Made by a program: the position numbers and the translations under genes. Positions 1 to 8,600 of a stretch of DNA of 22,624 nucleotides are shown one piece after another. The first letter of the stretch is position 1, and the number at the start of each line of letters is the position of its first letter. A model generated the notes under the pieces. It saw nothing but the letters and a program-made list of their open reading frames with translations. It ran no database searches and was not told the origin of the DNA. The stretch is from an uncultured Ectothiorhodospiraceae bacterium (GTDB lineage Bacteria; Pseudomonadota; Gammaproteobacteria; UBA6429; Thiohalophilaceae), in the NCBI GenBank assembly GCA_947259425.1, contig CAMYMO010000455.1, positions 1-22,624 on the forward strand, read 5' to 3'.

Positions 1-1
1 T

Positions 2-367
2 GGTAGCCGGGAAGACCCCTCATATGTCTTAAACGACACCTCACCATTTTTAGTGTTGCAACGTGAGAAACCAGATGAGTTACGTTTTTATAATCGTGCC
101 TCAATTGTTCGCGTTGAGTATGAAGGAAATAAACCAGGCGACCCTAAATACACAACGTTACCCTGCATCGCTCATCTGATGGATGGCTCAGTTATTGATG
201 GTGATATTATCGAAGTTTTACCAAATGATCGCGCTCGTCTATACGATTATTTAAATCAGGGTCAAGATCGATTTGTAAGACTGCATACTGCTGATGATCA
301 GATATGTATGGTTAACAAATCCTACATCATACGAGTGACCAGTAACTTAAGCAGCCAAAGAGTTTAA
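2..367 (+). CDS. Small beta-rich hypothetical protein, 5' end outside window
   Basis: The frame is open from the left edge to the TAA at 365-367. Codons before the GTG at 53 read ...EDPSYVLNDTSPFLV, without a stop, so the real start probably lies outside the window and the GTG is likely internal. I do not recognise a named family. The C-terminal half is a run of short predicted beta strands (HLMDGSVIDGDIIEV, then LYDYLNQ, RFVRL, VNKSYIIRV), which looks like a small Sm-like or PilZ-like barrel; this is inference from pattern only. I see no RxxxR plus DxSxxG PilZ motif, no signal peptide and no membrane segment. Only 14 bases separate it from the HEAT-kinase gene on the same strand, so it is very likely the upstream member of that operon and may act with the kinase or the PilT-like ATPases. 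Confidence 0.7.
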   Translation, partial: GSREDPSYVLNDTSPFLVLQREKPDELRFYNRASIVRVEYEGNKPGDPKYTTLPCIAHLMDGSVIDGDIIEVLPNDRARLYDYLNQGQDRFVRLHTADDQICMVNKSYIIRVTSNLSSQRV

Positions 368-381
368 TTTAAAAAAATATA

Positions 382-2781
382 ATGATGAGCCTGTTAGACG
401 GTTTCAAAATAAACAAAGCAATTGATGCCCTGCTGGATTCTGAAAACCCGAAGGATCCGGAATTTATCGCTGCGCACTCAAAAATCAAACACATTGGCCG
501 ACCAGCAGTACCGAAACTGATTGATGCACTTCTTGATTCACCTGGTAATAAAACCATTGAAAGCCTGTTAATCAGATTACTTGATAATAAATCATTGTCA
601 GACTATGTCGATGCATTAACCGAACCCGATCGACACTTAGTTTCAAGCATCGCAAGGATTCTTGCCACGAGTAATACTTATGATCCAAATAGTTTATTAA
701 AATTACTCGACGACCCTGAAATTCCCAAAAAACTTTTATTACAAATCCTGACGATGAAAAAATCGCAGTTAAATGTGCGAAAAGTATCTTCCCTGCTGGA
801 AACCCAAGATAAAAATAAACGTAATTTAGTGTTTCATTTGATTCATGCTATTGCAACACCCGATGTTATCCCCTTTTTAATCAAATATGCTGAAGATGCT
901 GATATTTCAGTTCGAATACAAACAATTAAAATTTTATCGCAATTTAATAACGAAACTGTTCGTAGCGTACTTGTTCGTTCACTATCCGATTCTAACAAAC
1001 TTGTACGCCAACATGCCCTCGAAGGTATATCGAATTTAAACCTCGAGGTGGCGGCATCTCATATTTGCCCATTGTTACGTGATGCTGACATGAAAGTGCA
1101 GGAAAAAGCTATCGATGCCCTGATTAAAATCCAGGACCCGAACACAGTCGGATATTTAATTGAAATTTTAAATGATGATTCTGAATATGTTCGTCGCGCC
1201 GCCGTTGAAGTCTTAAACGGTGTCGCGGATCCACGAGCCATTAAAAATTTATTAAGTGCGATGCGTGACGCTGATTGGTGGGTGCGTGTTCGTGCGGCTG
1301 ATGCATTAGGCTCAATTGGTGGACCGCGTGTTGTTGAAGCGGTTATTTCTTTATTAAGTGATAAAGATGAATTTTTACGCCGGACCGCTGTTGAAATATT
1401 AAATTCAGTAAAAGACGAACGAGCTTATTTTTATCTGATTCAAGCCCTGGATGATGATGACTGGTGGGTCCGCGAACGCGCAATTGATGCGCTTACCCAG
1501 ATGGGTGACCAACGTGCGGTACCTGAATTATTCAAAGCGATCGATAAATATCCAGAGTCCGCTCATATCATTGTGAAATCGATCATCAGCCTTGCCGGAC
1601 AAGACTGCGTTCCCAGGTTAATGGAAAAAGCAAACCAGGCTAGCGGTGATGTAAGAAAAGAAATGCTGCTCGCTATCAGTGAATACGCTAAAACTGAAAA
1701 CATGGATCAAAATACATCACTTGAAGATATCGGCACCAAGGTGATGAACAATTCAGGTAGTACACAAACAATTGGCAACTCTCAGACAACTCAACAAATC
1801 AGTTCGTCCGAAACCAGTATGCCGACCATGGCGAACACTGAACTTCCCACTAAAAAACCGGAAGAAACCACCAGTGCAGGTATTTTAGATTTATCGGAAA
1901 CTGATGAAACAGCTGAAGTTGCACATATTCTGGATGCGTCAAAAATCACACCTGGATATATAATCGCAAATCGTTACAAAGTAATAAAACATATTGGTAA
2001 GGGTGCCTTTGGTGTGGTTGTCTTAGTTGAAGACATGATGGTTAATGATCAAATTATATTGAAGTTCTTAAATGCCCACATGTCTTCTGATGAAAACATA
2101 ATTCAACGATTCATTCATGAATTACGCTATGCGAGAAAAATTACTCACGAAAAAATTATTCGCATATATGACTTTATAACGTTTGGTAATACCTATGCGA
2201 TATCAATGGAGTATTTTGAAAGCCATTCGCTTGCCTTTGAAATGAAAACCAATAAGAATCCATCGATAAAACGAACCATTAACACATTTAAACAAATTTG
2301 TCAGGGCGTAGGCTTTGCCCATCAACAGGACGTCGTTCATCGTGATTTAAAACCTGCAAATATACTGGTTAACAATAACGATGAAGTCAAAATTGTGGAC
2401 TTTGGTCTTGCCGCTGCGGCAAGTTCTGCCGATTCTCGAATCACGAAAACCGGCATACTGGTCGGCACCCCAACCTACATGGCACCCGAACAAGTGAGAG
2501 CTCGTACTATCGACCAACGAACCGATATTTACAGCCTGGGTATACTTTTATATGAAATTTTTGTCGGACGAGCGCCTTACAAAGGTGAAGATCATCTGGC
2601 TACTTTGTTTCAACATGTTGAAGGCAAAGCGGTACCCGCTTGTAAAGCCAATCCAAAAATTTCAGAAAGTCTTAGCGATATAATTATGAAAACGATGTCT
2701 CTTAATCCAGATGATCGTTACCAAACCGCTGAAGAACTATCTACAGCACTGGAAATTATCTCAGAAGAAGAGCCTGATTAA
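382..2781 (+). CDS. HEAT-repeat / Ser-Thr protein kinase fusion
   Basis: A 799-residue cytoplasmic protein. Residues about 30-430 are helical HEAT (PBS-lyase type) repeats. From about 200 to 390 they have an exact 31-residue period (V208, V239, V270, V301, L332, V363). A Thr/Ser/Gln/Asn-rich linker (about 440-520) leads to a complete Hanks-type kinase domain (about 532-795). Its motifs are the glycine loop GKGAFGVV (539-546), ATP-binding Lys561 in ILKFL, helix-C Glu580, HRDLKPAN (653-660), DFG (673-675) and GTPTYMAPE (695-703). All catalytic residues are present, so it should be active. I see no transmembrane segment or PASTA domain, unlike PknB-type receptors. The HEAT solenoid probably binds a partner. 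The gene ends directly against the ATG of the first PilT-like gene (TAA then ATG), with an AGAAGAAGAG ribosome-binding sequence inside its 3' end. The start is ATG ATG; either could be used. Substrates are unknown; the FHA protein and the two ATPases downstream are obvious candidates. Confidence 0.93.
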   Translation: MMSLLDGFKINKAIDALLDSENPKDPEFIAAHSKIKHIGRPAVPKLIDALLDSPGNKTIESLLIRLLDNKSLSDYVDALTEPDRHLVSSIARILATSNTYDPNSLLKLLDDPEIPKKLLLQILTMKKSQLNVRKVSSLLETQDKNKRNLVFHLIHAIATPDVIPFLIKYAEDADISVRIQTIKILSQFNNETVRSVLVRSLSDSNKLVRQHALEGISNLNLEVAASHICPLLRDADMKVQEKAIDALIKIQDPNTVGYLIEILNDDSEYVRRAAVEVLNGVADPRAIKNLLSAMRDADWWVRVRAADALGSIGGPRVVEAVISLLSDKDEFLRRTAVEILNSVKDERAYFYLIQALDDDDWWVRERAIDALTQMGDQRAVPELFKAIDKYPESAHIIVKSIISLAGQDCVPRLMEKANQASGDVRKEMLLAISEYAKTENMDQNTSLEDIGTKVMNNSGSTQTIGNSQTTQQISSSETSMPTMANTELPTKKPEETTSAGILDLSETDETAEVAHILDASKITPGYIIANRYKVIKHIGKGAFGVVVLVEDMMVNDQIILKFLNAHMSSDENIIQRFIHELRYARKITHEKIIRIYDFITFGNTYAISMEYFESHSLAFEMKTNKNPSIKRTINTFKQICQGVGFAHQQDVVHRDLKPANILVNNNDEVKIVDFGLAAAASSADSRITKTGILVGTPTYMAPEQVRARTIDQRTDIYSLGILLYEIFVGRAPYKGEDHLATLFQHVEGKAVPACKANPKISESLSDIIMKTMSLNPDDRYQTAEELSTALEIISEEEPD

Positions 2782-3879
2782 ATGAGTGCTAGAATTAATG
2801 CCTTCCTAAAACTCGGACGCCAACAAGGTGGTTCGGATATACATTTTGCGGTCGGCTCTCCTCCGCTGGTACGCCTGCATGGCGATTTATCTCCAATCAA
2901 ATATCGCGACTTAACAGACAATGAAATTTCTGATTTATTAAGAGAAATACTAAATCCAGTACAAATCGAACAATTCGACAGTGGGCAGGATCTGGACTTT
3001 TCGTTTGAAGATGATGAAGTCGGACGATTCAGGGTTAATATGTTTCATAAGGTCACCGGTATAGGCGCTTCATTCCGAGCGATTGCTCCTAAAATACCAA
3101 GCTTCGATGATCTAGGCTTGCCTCCCGTAATTGAAAAGTTTTTACATGCCACCCAAGGCCTGATATTAGTTACCGGTGCTACAGGTACCGGAAAATCGAC
3201 CACCTTGGCCGCCATGATTGACTGGCTGAATCGAAACCGTCGCTTTAACATTATTACGCTTGAAGACCCAATCGAATACGTACACAAAAGCAAACAGTCT
3301 CTTGTCATCCAACGATCTGTCGGCACCCATGTTCACAGCTTTATTGAAGGCCTACGTTCCGCGCTTCGTGAAGACCCTGACATTATTCTGGTCGGTGAGT
3401 TACGAGACACGGACACGATTTCAATGGCCATGACTGCAGCTGAAACGGGACATCTGGTGTTAGGCACACTACACACGACTAGCGCAGTTAAAAGTCTTGA
3501 CCGTGTCATTGATGCGATGCCAACTGAACAAAAAATGCTGACTAAATCTTTCCTTGCCCAACATCTCAATGCGGTGATAAGCCAGAAATTGATTCGCTCT
3601 GCTGATGGCCGACACCGCAAAGCGATTCTCGAGATCATGATCAATAACCCGGCCATTGCCAACCTGATAGTGACGAATAAATTATTCCAGATACCATCTA
3701 TCATTCAAACCAGTCGCGACGCTGGCATGCAATTACTTGATCATGCCCTGCTCGAAGCTGTAAAAAATAAAGAAGTCGATCCTGATGATGCTTATTTACA
3801 TGCCGCAGATAAAAAATTATTCCAACGTTTTGTTGCAAACCCTGATCTATTGCCACAAGTAAACCTCGCGATCACCTGA
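2782..3879 (+). CDS. PilT/PilU-family type IV pilus ATPase, paralogue 1
   Basis: A 365-residue hexameric secretion-type ATPase of the pilus retraction class. The N-terminal domain begins FLKLGRQQGGSDIHF and is followed by Walker A GATGTGKST (132-140), Asp box EDPIEYVH (161-168), Walker B with Glu206 in IILVGELRD, and His box HLVLGTLHTT (224-233). A diverged form of the PilT AIRNLIREGK motif (AIANLIVTNK, 291-300) and GMQLLD (315-320) follow. Family knowledge: such proteins depolymerise type IVa pilins to retract the pilus and power twitching. The sequence is not the canonical 344-residue PilT, and the changed AIRNLIRE motif argues for a specialised PilU-like or accessory role. It starts immediately after the kinase stop codon and lies 2 bases before a second PilT-like gene. 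Pilus structural genes are absent from the window, so the ATPase must act on pili encoded elsewhere. Confidence 0.92.
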   Translation: MSARINAFLKLGRQQGGSDIHFAVGSPPLVRLHGDLSPIKYRDLTDNEISDLLREILNPVQIEQFDSGQDLDFSFEDDEVGRFRVNMFHKVTGIGASFRAIAPKIPSFDDLGLPPVIEKFLHATQGLILVTGATGTGKSTTLAAMIDWLNRNRRFNIITLEDPIEYVHKSKQSLVIQRSVGTHVHSFIEGLRSALREDPDIILVGELRDTDTISMAMTAAETGHLVLGTLHTTSAVKSLDRVIDAMPTEQKMLTKSFLAQHLNAVISQKLIRSADGRHRKAILEIMINNPAIANLIVTNKLFQIPSIIQTSRDAGMQLLDHALLEAVKNKEVDPDDAYLHAADKKLFQRFVANPDLLPQVNLAIT

Positions 3880-3881
3880 TT

Positions 3882-5000
3882 ATGCAACGTATACATACCT
3901 TTTTAGATCTTGTACTGGCACAGAATGGTTCTGACCTTCATCTTGTTGCCGGTAATCCACCAAGAATACGACTACATGGCATAGCTTATGCGGTTAAATA
4001 CCGTGAGCTTAGCGCAGACGATGTCTATAATTTAGTTTACGATCTCATACCTGAGCAGTGTATTCCTGAGTTTAAAGAAAAAGGTAATACTGATTTTTCC
4101 TATGATTACAGTGAGACAGCCCGATTCCGTGTCAATGTTTTTCAGCACCTGGGTGGCCTGGGTGCTGTATTCAGAACTATTCCAACAAAAATTACACCGT
4201 TGAATCAGCTTGGGCTTCCACCTGTTCTGAAAAATCTGACCCGCCATCGAAAAGGTCTCATATTAGTTACCGGTCCAACCGGCTCAGGTAAATCTACCAC
4301 CCTTTCTGGTATGGTTGACTTTATTAATGAAGAACGCCACGGCCACATTGTTACCATTGAGGACCCGGTTGAATTTGTTCACCAGACTAAAAAATGTTTG
4401 TTTAGCCAGCGAGAAATCGGTACTCACACACCCTCCTTTTCTAAAGCACTGCTATCGGCACTGCGTGAAGATCCAGATGTGATATTAGTCGGTGAAATGC
4501 GCGATAGAGAAACCATTCATCTCGCCCTAACTGCTGCAGAGATGGGTATTCTTGTATTAGCAACCTTACATACAAATGGTGCTGCAGCGTCAGTCGATCG
4601 TATTATAAATGCCTTTCCTGCGGGTGAAGAACCCTATGTTCGAACAATGTTATCAACATCTTTAGTTGGTGTCATTTCACAACAACTGGTCCGAAAAAGC
4701 GACAATAAAGGTCGTGTCCCCGCGCTTGAGATTTTGATAAATAATGCAGCCGTCTCTAACTTAATTCGTGAAGGTAAAATCGATCAGATAGAAAATGTCA
4801 TACAAAGTGGTGGCATGGTTGGAATGCAACGTATGGATACCGCACTCATGAGATTAATCGATAGTAATATGATATCAGCTGAAGAAGCATACTTTAAATC
4901 TCGTGTTAAAGCTGATTTCGAACCCTTACTTGAAGGTAAAGAAGTCTCTGAGAATGAAGCAGCTACTGACTCCCCTGATGAATCAGTTAGCATTAACTAA
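3882..5000 (+). CDS. PilT-family type IV pilus retraction ATPase, paralogue 2
   Basis: A 372-residue paralogue of the preceding protein. It has Walker A GPTGSGKSTT (131-140), Asp box EDPVEFVH (160-167), Walker B with Glu205 in ILVGEMRD (201-208) and VSNLIREGK (291-299), which is close to the canonical PilT AIRNLIREGK motif. GMVGMQRMD (311-319) is also PilT-like. This copy therefore looks more like PilT than its neighbour. Two oddities are visible. The first His of the usual GHLVxxTLHT box is replaced by Ile (MGILVLATLHTN). The C-terminus carries an acidic, Ser/Glu-rich tail of about 20 residues beyond the usual PilT end. The start lies 2 bases after the previous stop, so the two ATPases are probably made together and could form mixed or stacked rings. 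The 30-base gap to the FHA gene shows no terminator. Confidence 0.92.
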   Translation: MQRIHTFLDLVLAQNGSDLHLVAGNPPRIRLHGIAYAVKYRELSADDVYNLVYDLIPEQCIPEFKEKGNTDFSYDYSETARFRVNVFQHLGGLGAVFRTIPTKITPLNQLGLPPVLKNLTRHRKGLILVTGPTGSGKSTTLSGMVDFINEERHGHIVTIEDPVEFVHQTKKCLFSQREIGTHTPSFSKALLSALREDPDVILVGEMRDRETIHLALTAAEMGILVLATLHTNGAAASVDRIINAFPAGEEPYVRTMLSTSLVGVISQQLVRKSDNKGRVPALEILINNAAVSNLIREGKIDQIENVIQSGGMVGMQRMDTALMRLIDSNMISAEEAYFKSRVKADFEPLLEGKEVSENEAATDSPDESVSIN

Positions 5001-5030
5001 TATTTTACGGTATACACAGGGTAATAGATC

Positions 5031-5699
5031 ATGTCTAAACTTATTATGACTCTCGATGGTGCAATCATTCGTGAATTCATGGTTGATAAGGATAGTATTA
5101 GTGTCGGCAGAAAACATGGAAACGACATACAACTTAATGATTTAACGGTAAGTGGCCGTCACGCGCTTATAACCGTTGCAAATGATAAAATATTTGTAGA
5201 TGACCTGGGCAGTACAAACGGTACCCTGTTAAATGGTGGCCGGGTATCAAAGTCCGTATTACAGCATGGAGATGTTGTACAAATTGGTAACTACCAATTT
5301 ACCTTCTTTGAAAATGAAGACGATGACTATGAACCAACCATGTTCTTACGCGCCGAGATTGAAGATACTCAAATTATGCAATCAAATCCGCCTAAATCAA
5401 CAGACGCAAAAGGTGAACCACTTGCCGCAGTAAAAATTCTAAACGGTCCCCTGAAAACCAAAGTGCTCGAATTAAGAAAACCGTTTAATACCTTAGGGTT
5501 TAATGGTATCAAGATGGCAATGATAGCCCGTACATCAGAGGGTTATTCAATATCCTCAATTAAAAATACTAAATTACGTCGTTCGAATGACATACCGAAT
5601 GTTAATGGCTCGCAAATAGAGTCTGACTCCCATGTATTAAAAGACCACGACGTGATCGAACTGGTTGGCACACAAATGGAGTTCTTCTACATTAATTAG
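5031..5699 (+). CDS. FHA-domain protein with a second, degenerate FHA-like domain
   Basis: A 222-residue cytoplasmic protein. The N-terminal FHA domain (about 1-95) has the phosphothreonine-binding signature: G26-R27 in SVGRKHGNDI, S41-G-R-H44, and STNGT with N63-G64 followed by LNG (67-69). FHA domains bind pThr peptides, so this is a natural reader for the kinase in the same operon. The linker has an acidic stretch followed by EPTMFLRAEI (T103), which could be a kinase target; that is inference. Residues about 131-222 (AVKILNG...LGFNGIKMAMIARTSEGYS...DVIELVGTQMEFF) look like a second FHA beta-sandwich that has lost the GR, SxxH and NG binding residues. A ribosome-binding AGGG lies about 11 bases before the ATG. 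The 3' end overlaps the end of the convergent RND gene by 8 bases. Confidence 0.93.
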   Translation: MSKLIMTLDGAIIREFMVDKDSISVGRKHGNDIQLNDLTVSGRHALITVANDKIFVDDLGSTNGTLLNGGRVSKSVLQHGDVVQIGNYQFTFFENEDDDYEPTMFLRAEIEDTQIMQSNPPKSTDAKGEPLAAVKILNGPLKTKVLELRKPFNTLGFNGIKMAMIARTSEGYSISSIKNTKLRRSNDIPNVNGSQIESDSHVLKDHDVIELVGTQMEFFYIN

Positions 5700-8600
5700 T
5701 CGTCGGTAGCTTATTTTCTTTACGCGCAAAGATATCTGAGCCGGCCATAAACATTGCCGGTATTACGATCAAAGTGATTAATGTTGCGAATATCAATCCC
5801 CAGGACAAGGCTAAGGCCATTGATGACACGAACGGATCTAAACCACCCCAACCATAAGCAGTTGGTAACAAACCAACAATAGTCGTCATTGCGGTTAATA
5901 ATACTGCGCGCAGTCTTCTGCGGCATGAAAATATAATTGCATCTCTTCTGTTCATCCCTTCATTAATACTTCGTTGGATAAAGACAAGTAAAATCAGCGA
6001 ACTGTTTACCACGACGCCCGTTAAGGCAACCATTCCCAAAGTAGACATAAACGATAGTGGTAATGGTTTCCAAAATAGATCATGCAAGTAAAAGCTAACG
6101 ATGACACCAATTGCTCCAAAAGGAATAGCCAGCATTACCGCGATTGGGTAGCCAAGGTTGTTAAACTGTACCGAAAGAATAAAAAATACTGCTAAAAGGG
6201 CAAATCCGAAAGCAAATATTAAATCAAACATTGATTCCTGATTTTTTTCATTTTCACCACCATAATTAATCGAAACACGCTTATTGTTCTCAGCTGACAA
6301 CCACTCAGATTGATTTTTTTCAACCATCGAATTCAGTTCATTACTGGTAATAATTCGTGAATCAATATTCGCCAACACACTAATAACCCGCTGGTTATCC
6401 TTATGCCTTATGTTTGTAAATCCTTCATGTTCGTAAAAATCAGCAACTTTTGCCAAAGTGACCATACCACCGCGCGTATTGGGAATTTGTATTTCTTTTA
6501 AATGTTTCAGCTGCTGTTGATGAGATGTTTCAGGGAAACGAATAGTAATATCAACTTCGTCTGTGCCCCATCGAGTTGTCGCAACACGTAACCCGTCAAC
6601 AGCAGCTCGAATATGACTACCAGCCGTAGTTAGATCAATGCCGGCATAGGTGGCAATGGTACGATCAAAATTGATACGTATTTCTGAATCACCCGGCAGT
6701 ATGTCGCTTTCAATCGTGGTAACCCCATCTATAGTCTGAAGATATTGCATAAGATTTGATGCAACTTCTTTTCCAATTTCATAATTCTCACCAACGATCT
6801 CAACCTGTAGCGCTCTTCCTGTTGGAGGTCCCGGTTGCATTTCCTGAAATGCAAAGATTAAATCCGGATTTTCTTTACTTAGTTTATCCTTCAACATAAA
6901 CATGTCATCAATCGCGTCATGCTCCGGTCTTAGTGTATAAGGTATGTATATCACTCTTATTTGGCCGAACCGACTGCCAATCTGAATCATTGGATCACCA
7001 GTATCCACGGCCGTTTGACCTGACGTAATCAAAGTAGCATCAATGTATTTTTCATCGATTGAATCACGAATGGAGGAGTCAATTTTTATTAGCCGCTCAC
7101 GCATTTCTTCCAGACTCGTACCCGGTTTTGCAGTTGCCCTGACGATATATTGCTCAATACCAACAGGTGGGAACAACTGGAATCTCATTACATTTTTAGC
7201 TAAAACAACAGAAGCAACCAGGATTACAATGGAAAGTAAAACCATCCACCAATGATAGTTTAATGTGAACTCCAAAACCGAGGCATATTTATTTTCAAGC
7301 CATTTCAACCAAGGTCGTTCTCCGACAATTTTTTTTGCGTTAGTTAAATGTACGACATGATTAGGTAAGATTAAAAATGATTCCAACCATGAGAGCACAA
7401 GTAACAAAATAACAACGATGGGTATGGCAACAATAAATTTACCTATGATTCCTGATAAAAAAAGTAAAGGTACAAAAGCAACAACTGTCGTCAAAATTGT
7501 CGTGGTAACCGGTCCCATTAGTTCTTTTGCACCCACGACCGCAGCCTGAGTCGGCGGCATTCCTTGCTCCATATGGTAAGTAATATTCTCACCTAATATA
7601 ATCGCATCATCGACCAACATGCCTAACACCATAATAAACGCCATCATTGATATCAGGTTTAACGTTATGCCCATCATGTGTAAGGCAAAGAGTCCGGTTA
7701 AGAAAACCAGCGGAATCCCAAGTGTTGTTGATACCGCCACAGAAGGACGTAGAAATATAACCAGGGTAAATAACACTAAAATCGCGCCGACCAGTCCGTT
7801 GTTCGTTAATACTCCCAAACGTAATTGAGCGATTTTTGAGAAATCGTTAAACGCATCAACTTCGATACTTTCCCCATACTTTTCTGGTACCGTTTTTAAA
7901 TAAGATTTAATGTTATTAACGGTATCAATAATATCCGCATTTTCCAGCTTCATCACTACAATATGAATTGCCGGCTTACCACTTACATCTTGATAAGTTT
8001 CTGCTTTAATTAATGTTTGTTTTACATCCGCAACGTCTTTAAGCCTTAAATGTTGCCCTGCTTGATTAGAACGTAAAACTAAATTAGCAACATCATCTGA
8101 GTTTTTATACTCACCAACAATACGTACCGTTTTCTGACCTTGTTCAGTATCGATGCCACCACCTGATACATTGATATTCCATTTCGTCAGAATATTCGAT
8201 ATATCTCCGATAGTTATCCGATGCTTTAAAAGCATCTCTGGTTTTACGGTAACTCGAATTTCTTCTTTACGATCACCTTGGATTAGAACCCGTCCAACAC
8301 CTTTTAGCCTTAGTATGTCATCTTCAATTTTACTGCTGATCTGCTTCATTTTAACTTCGTCGTAAGGCGCAGAAAAGGCAAGTTGAATAACTGGAAACAC
8401 TCGTGCATCAACTTCCAGGACATAGGGTTTGTTTGGCAAGTCTGATGGTAGTCTTGCTCTGTCTATTGCCAATTGGACTTCATTGGTAATCTGTTCACGA
8501 TTTGAGGCAGCCGGATCAAGCTCCAATGTGATTCTGGCCGATCCAGGAAATGATACCGATGTCATTTTATCGATACCATTTAGAACTTTTAGTTCTTGTT

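Noticed and set aside
53..367. GTG at 53 as the true start of the first gene
   Set aside because: The same frame is open to the left edge with protein-like codons and no ribosome-binding site precedes the GTG, so it is more likely internal.
3333..3704. 123-residue open frame on the minus strand inside the first PilT-like gene
   Set aside because: Antisense to strongly conserved Walker B and His-box codons, no recognisable motif, and no ribosome-binding context; a shadow frame.
5692..5699. Terminator between the FHA gene and the convergent RND gene
   Set aside because: The two coding regions overlap by 8 bases and I found no convincing GC-rich hairpin with a T-run on either side; any terminator would lie within coding sequence.
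2..5699. Mobile or defence island around the HEAT-kinase/PilT/FHA genes
   Set aside because: No integrase, transposase, tRNA or flanking repeats, and base composition looks like the rest of the window; the motor ATPases match the pilus class, not defence ATPases.
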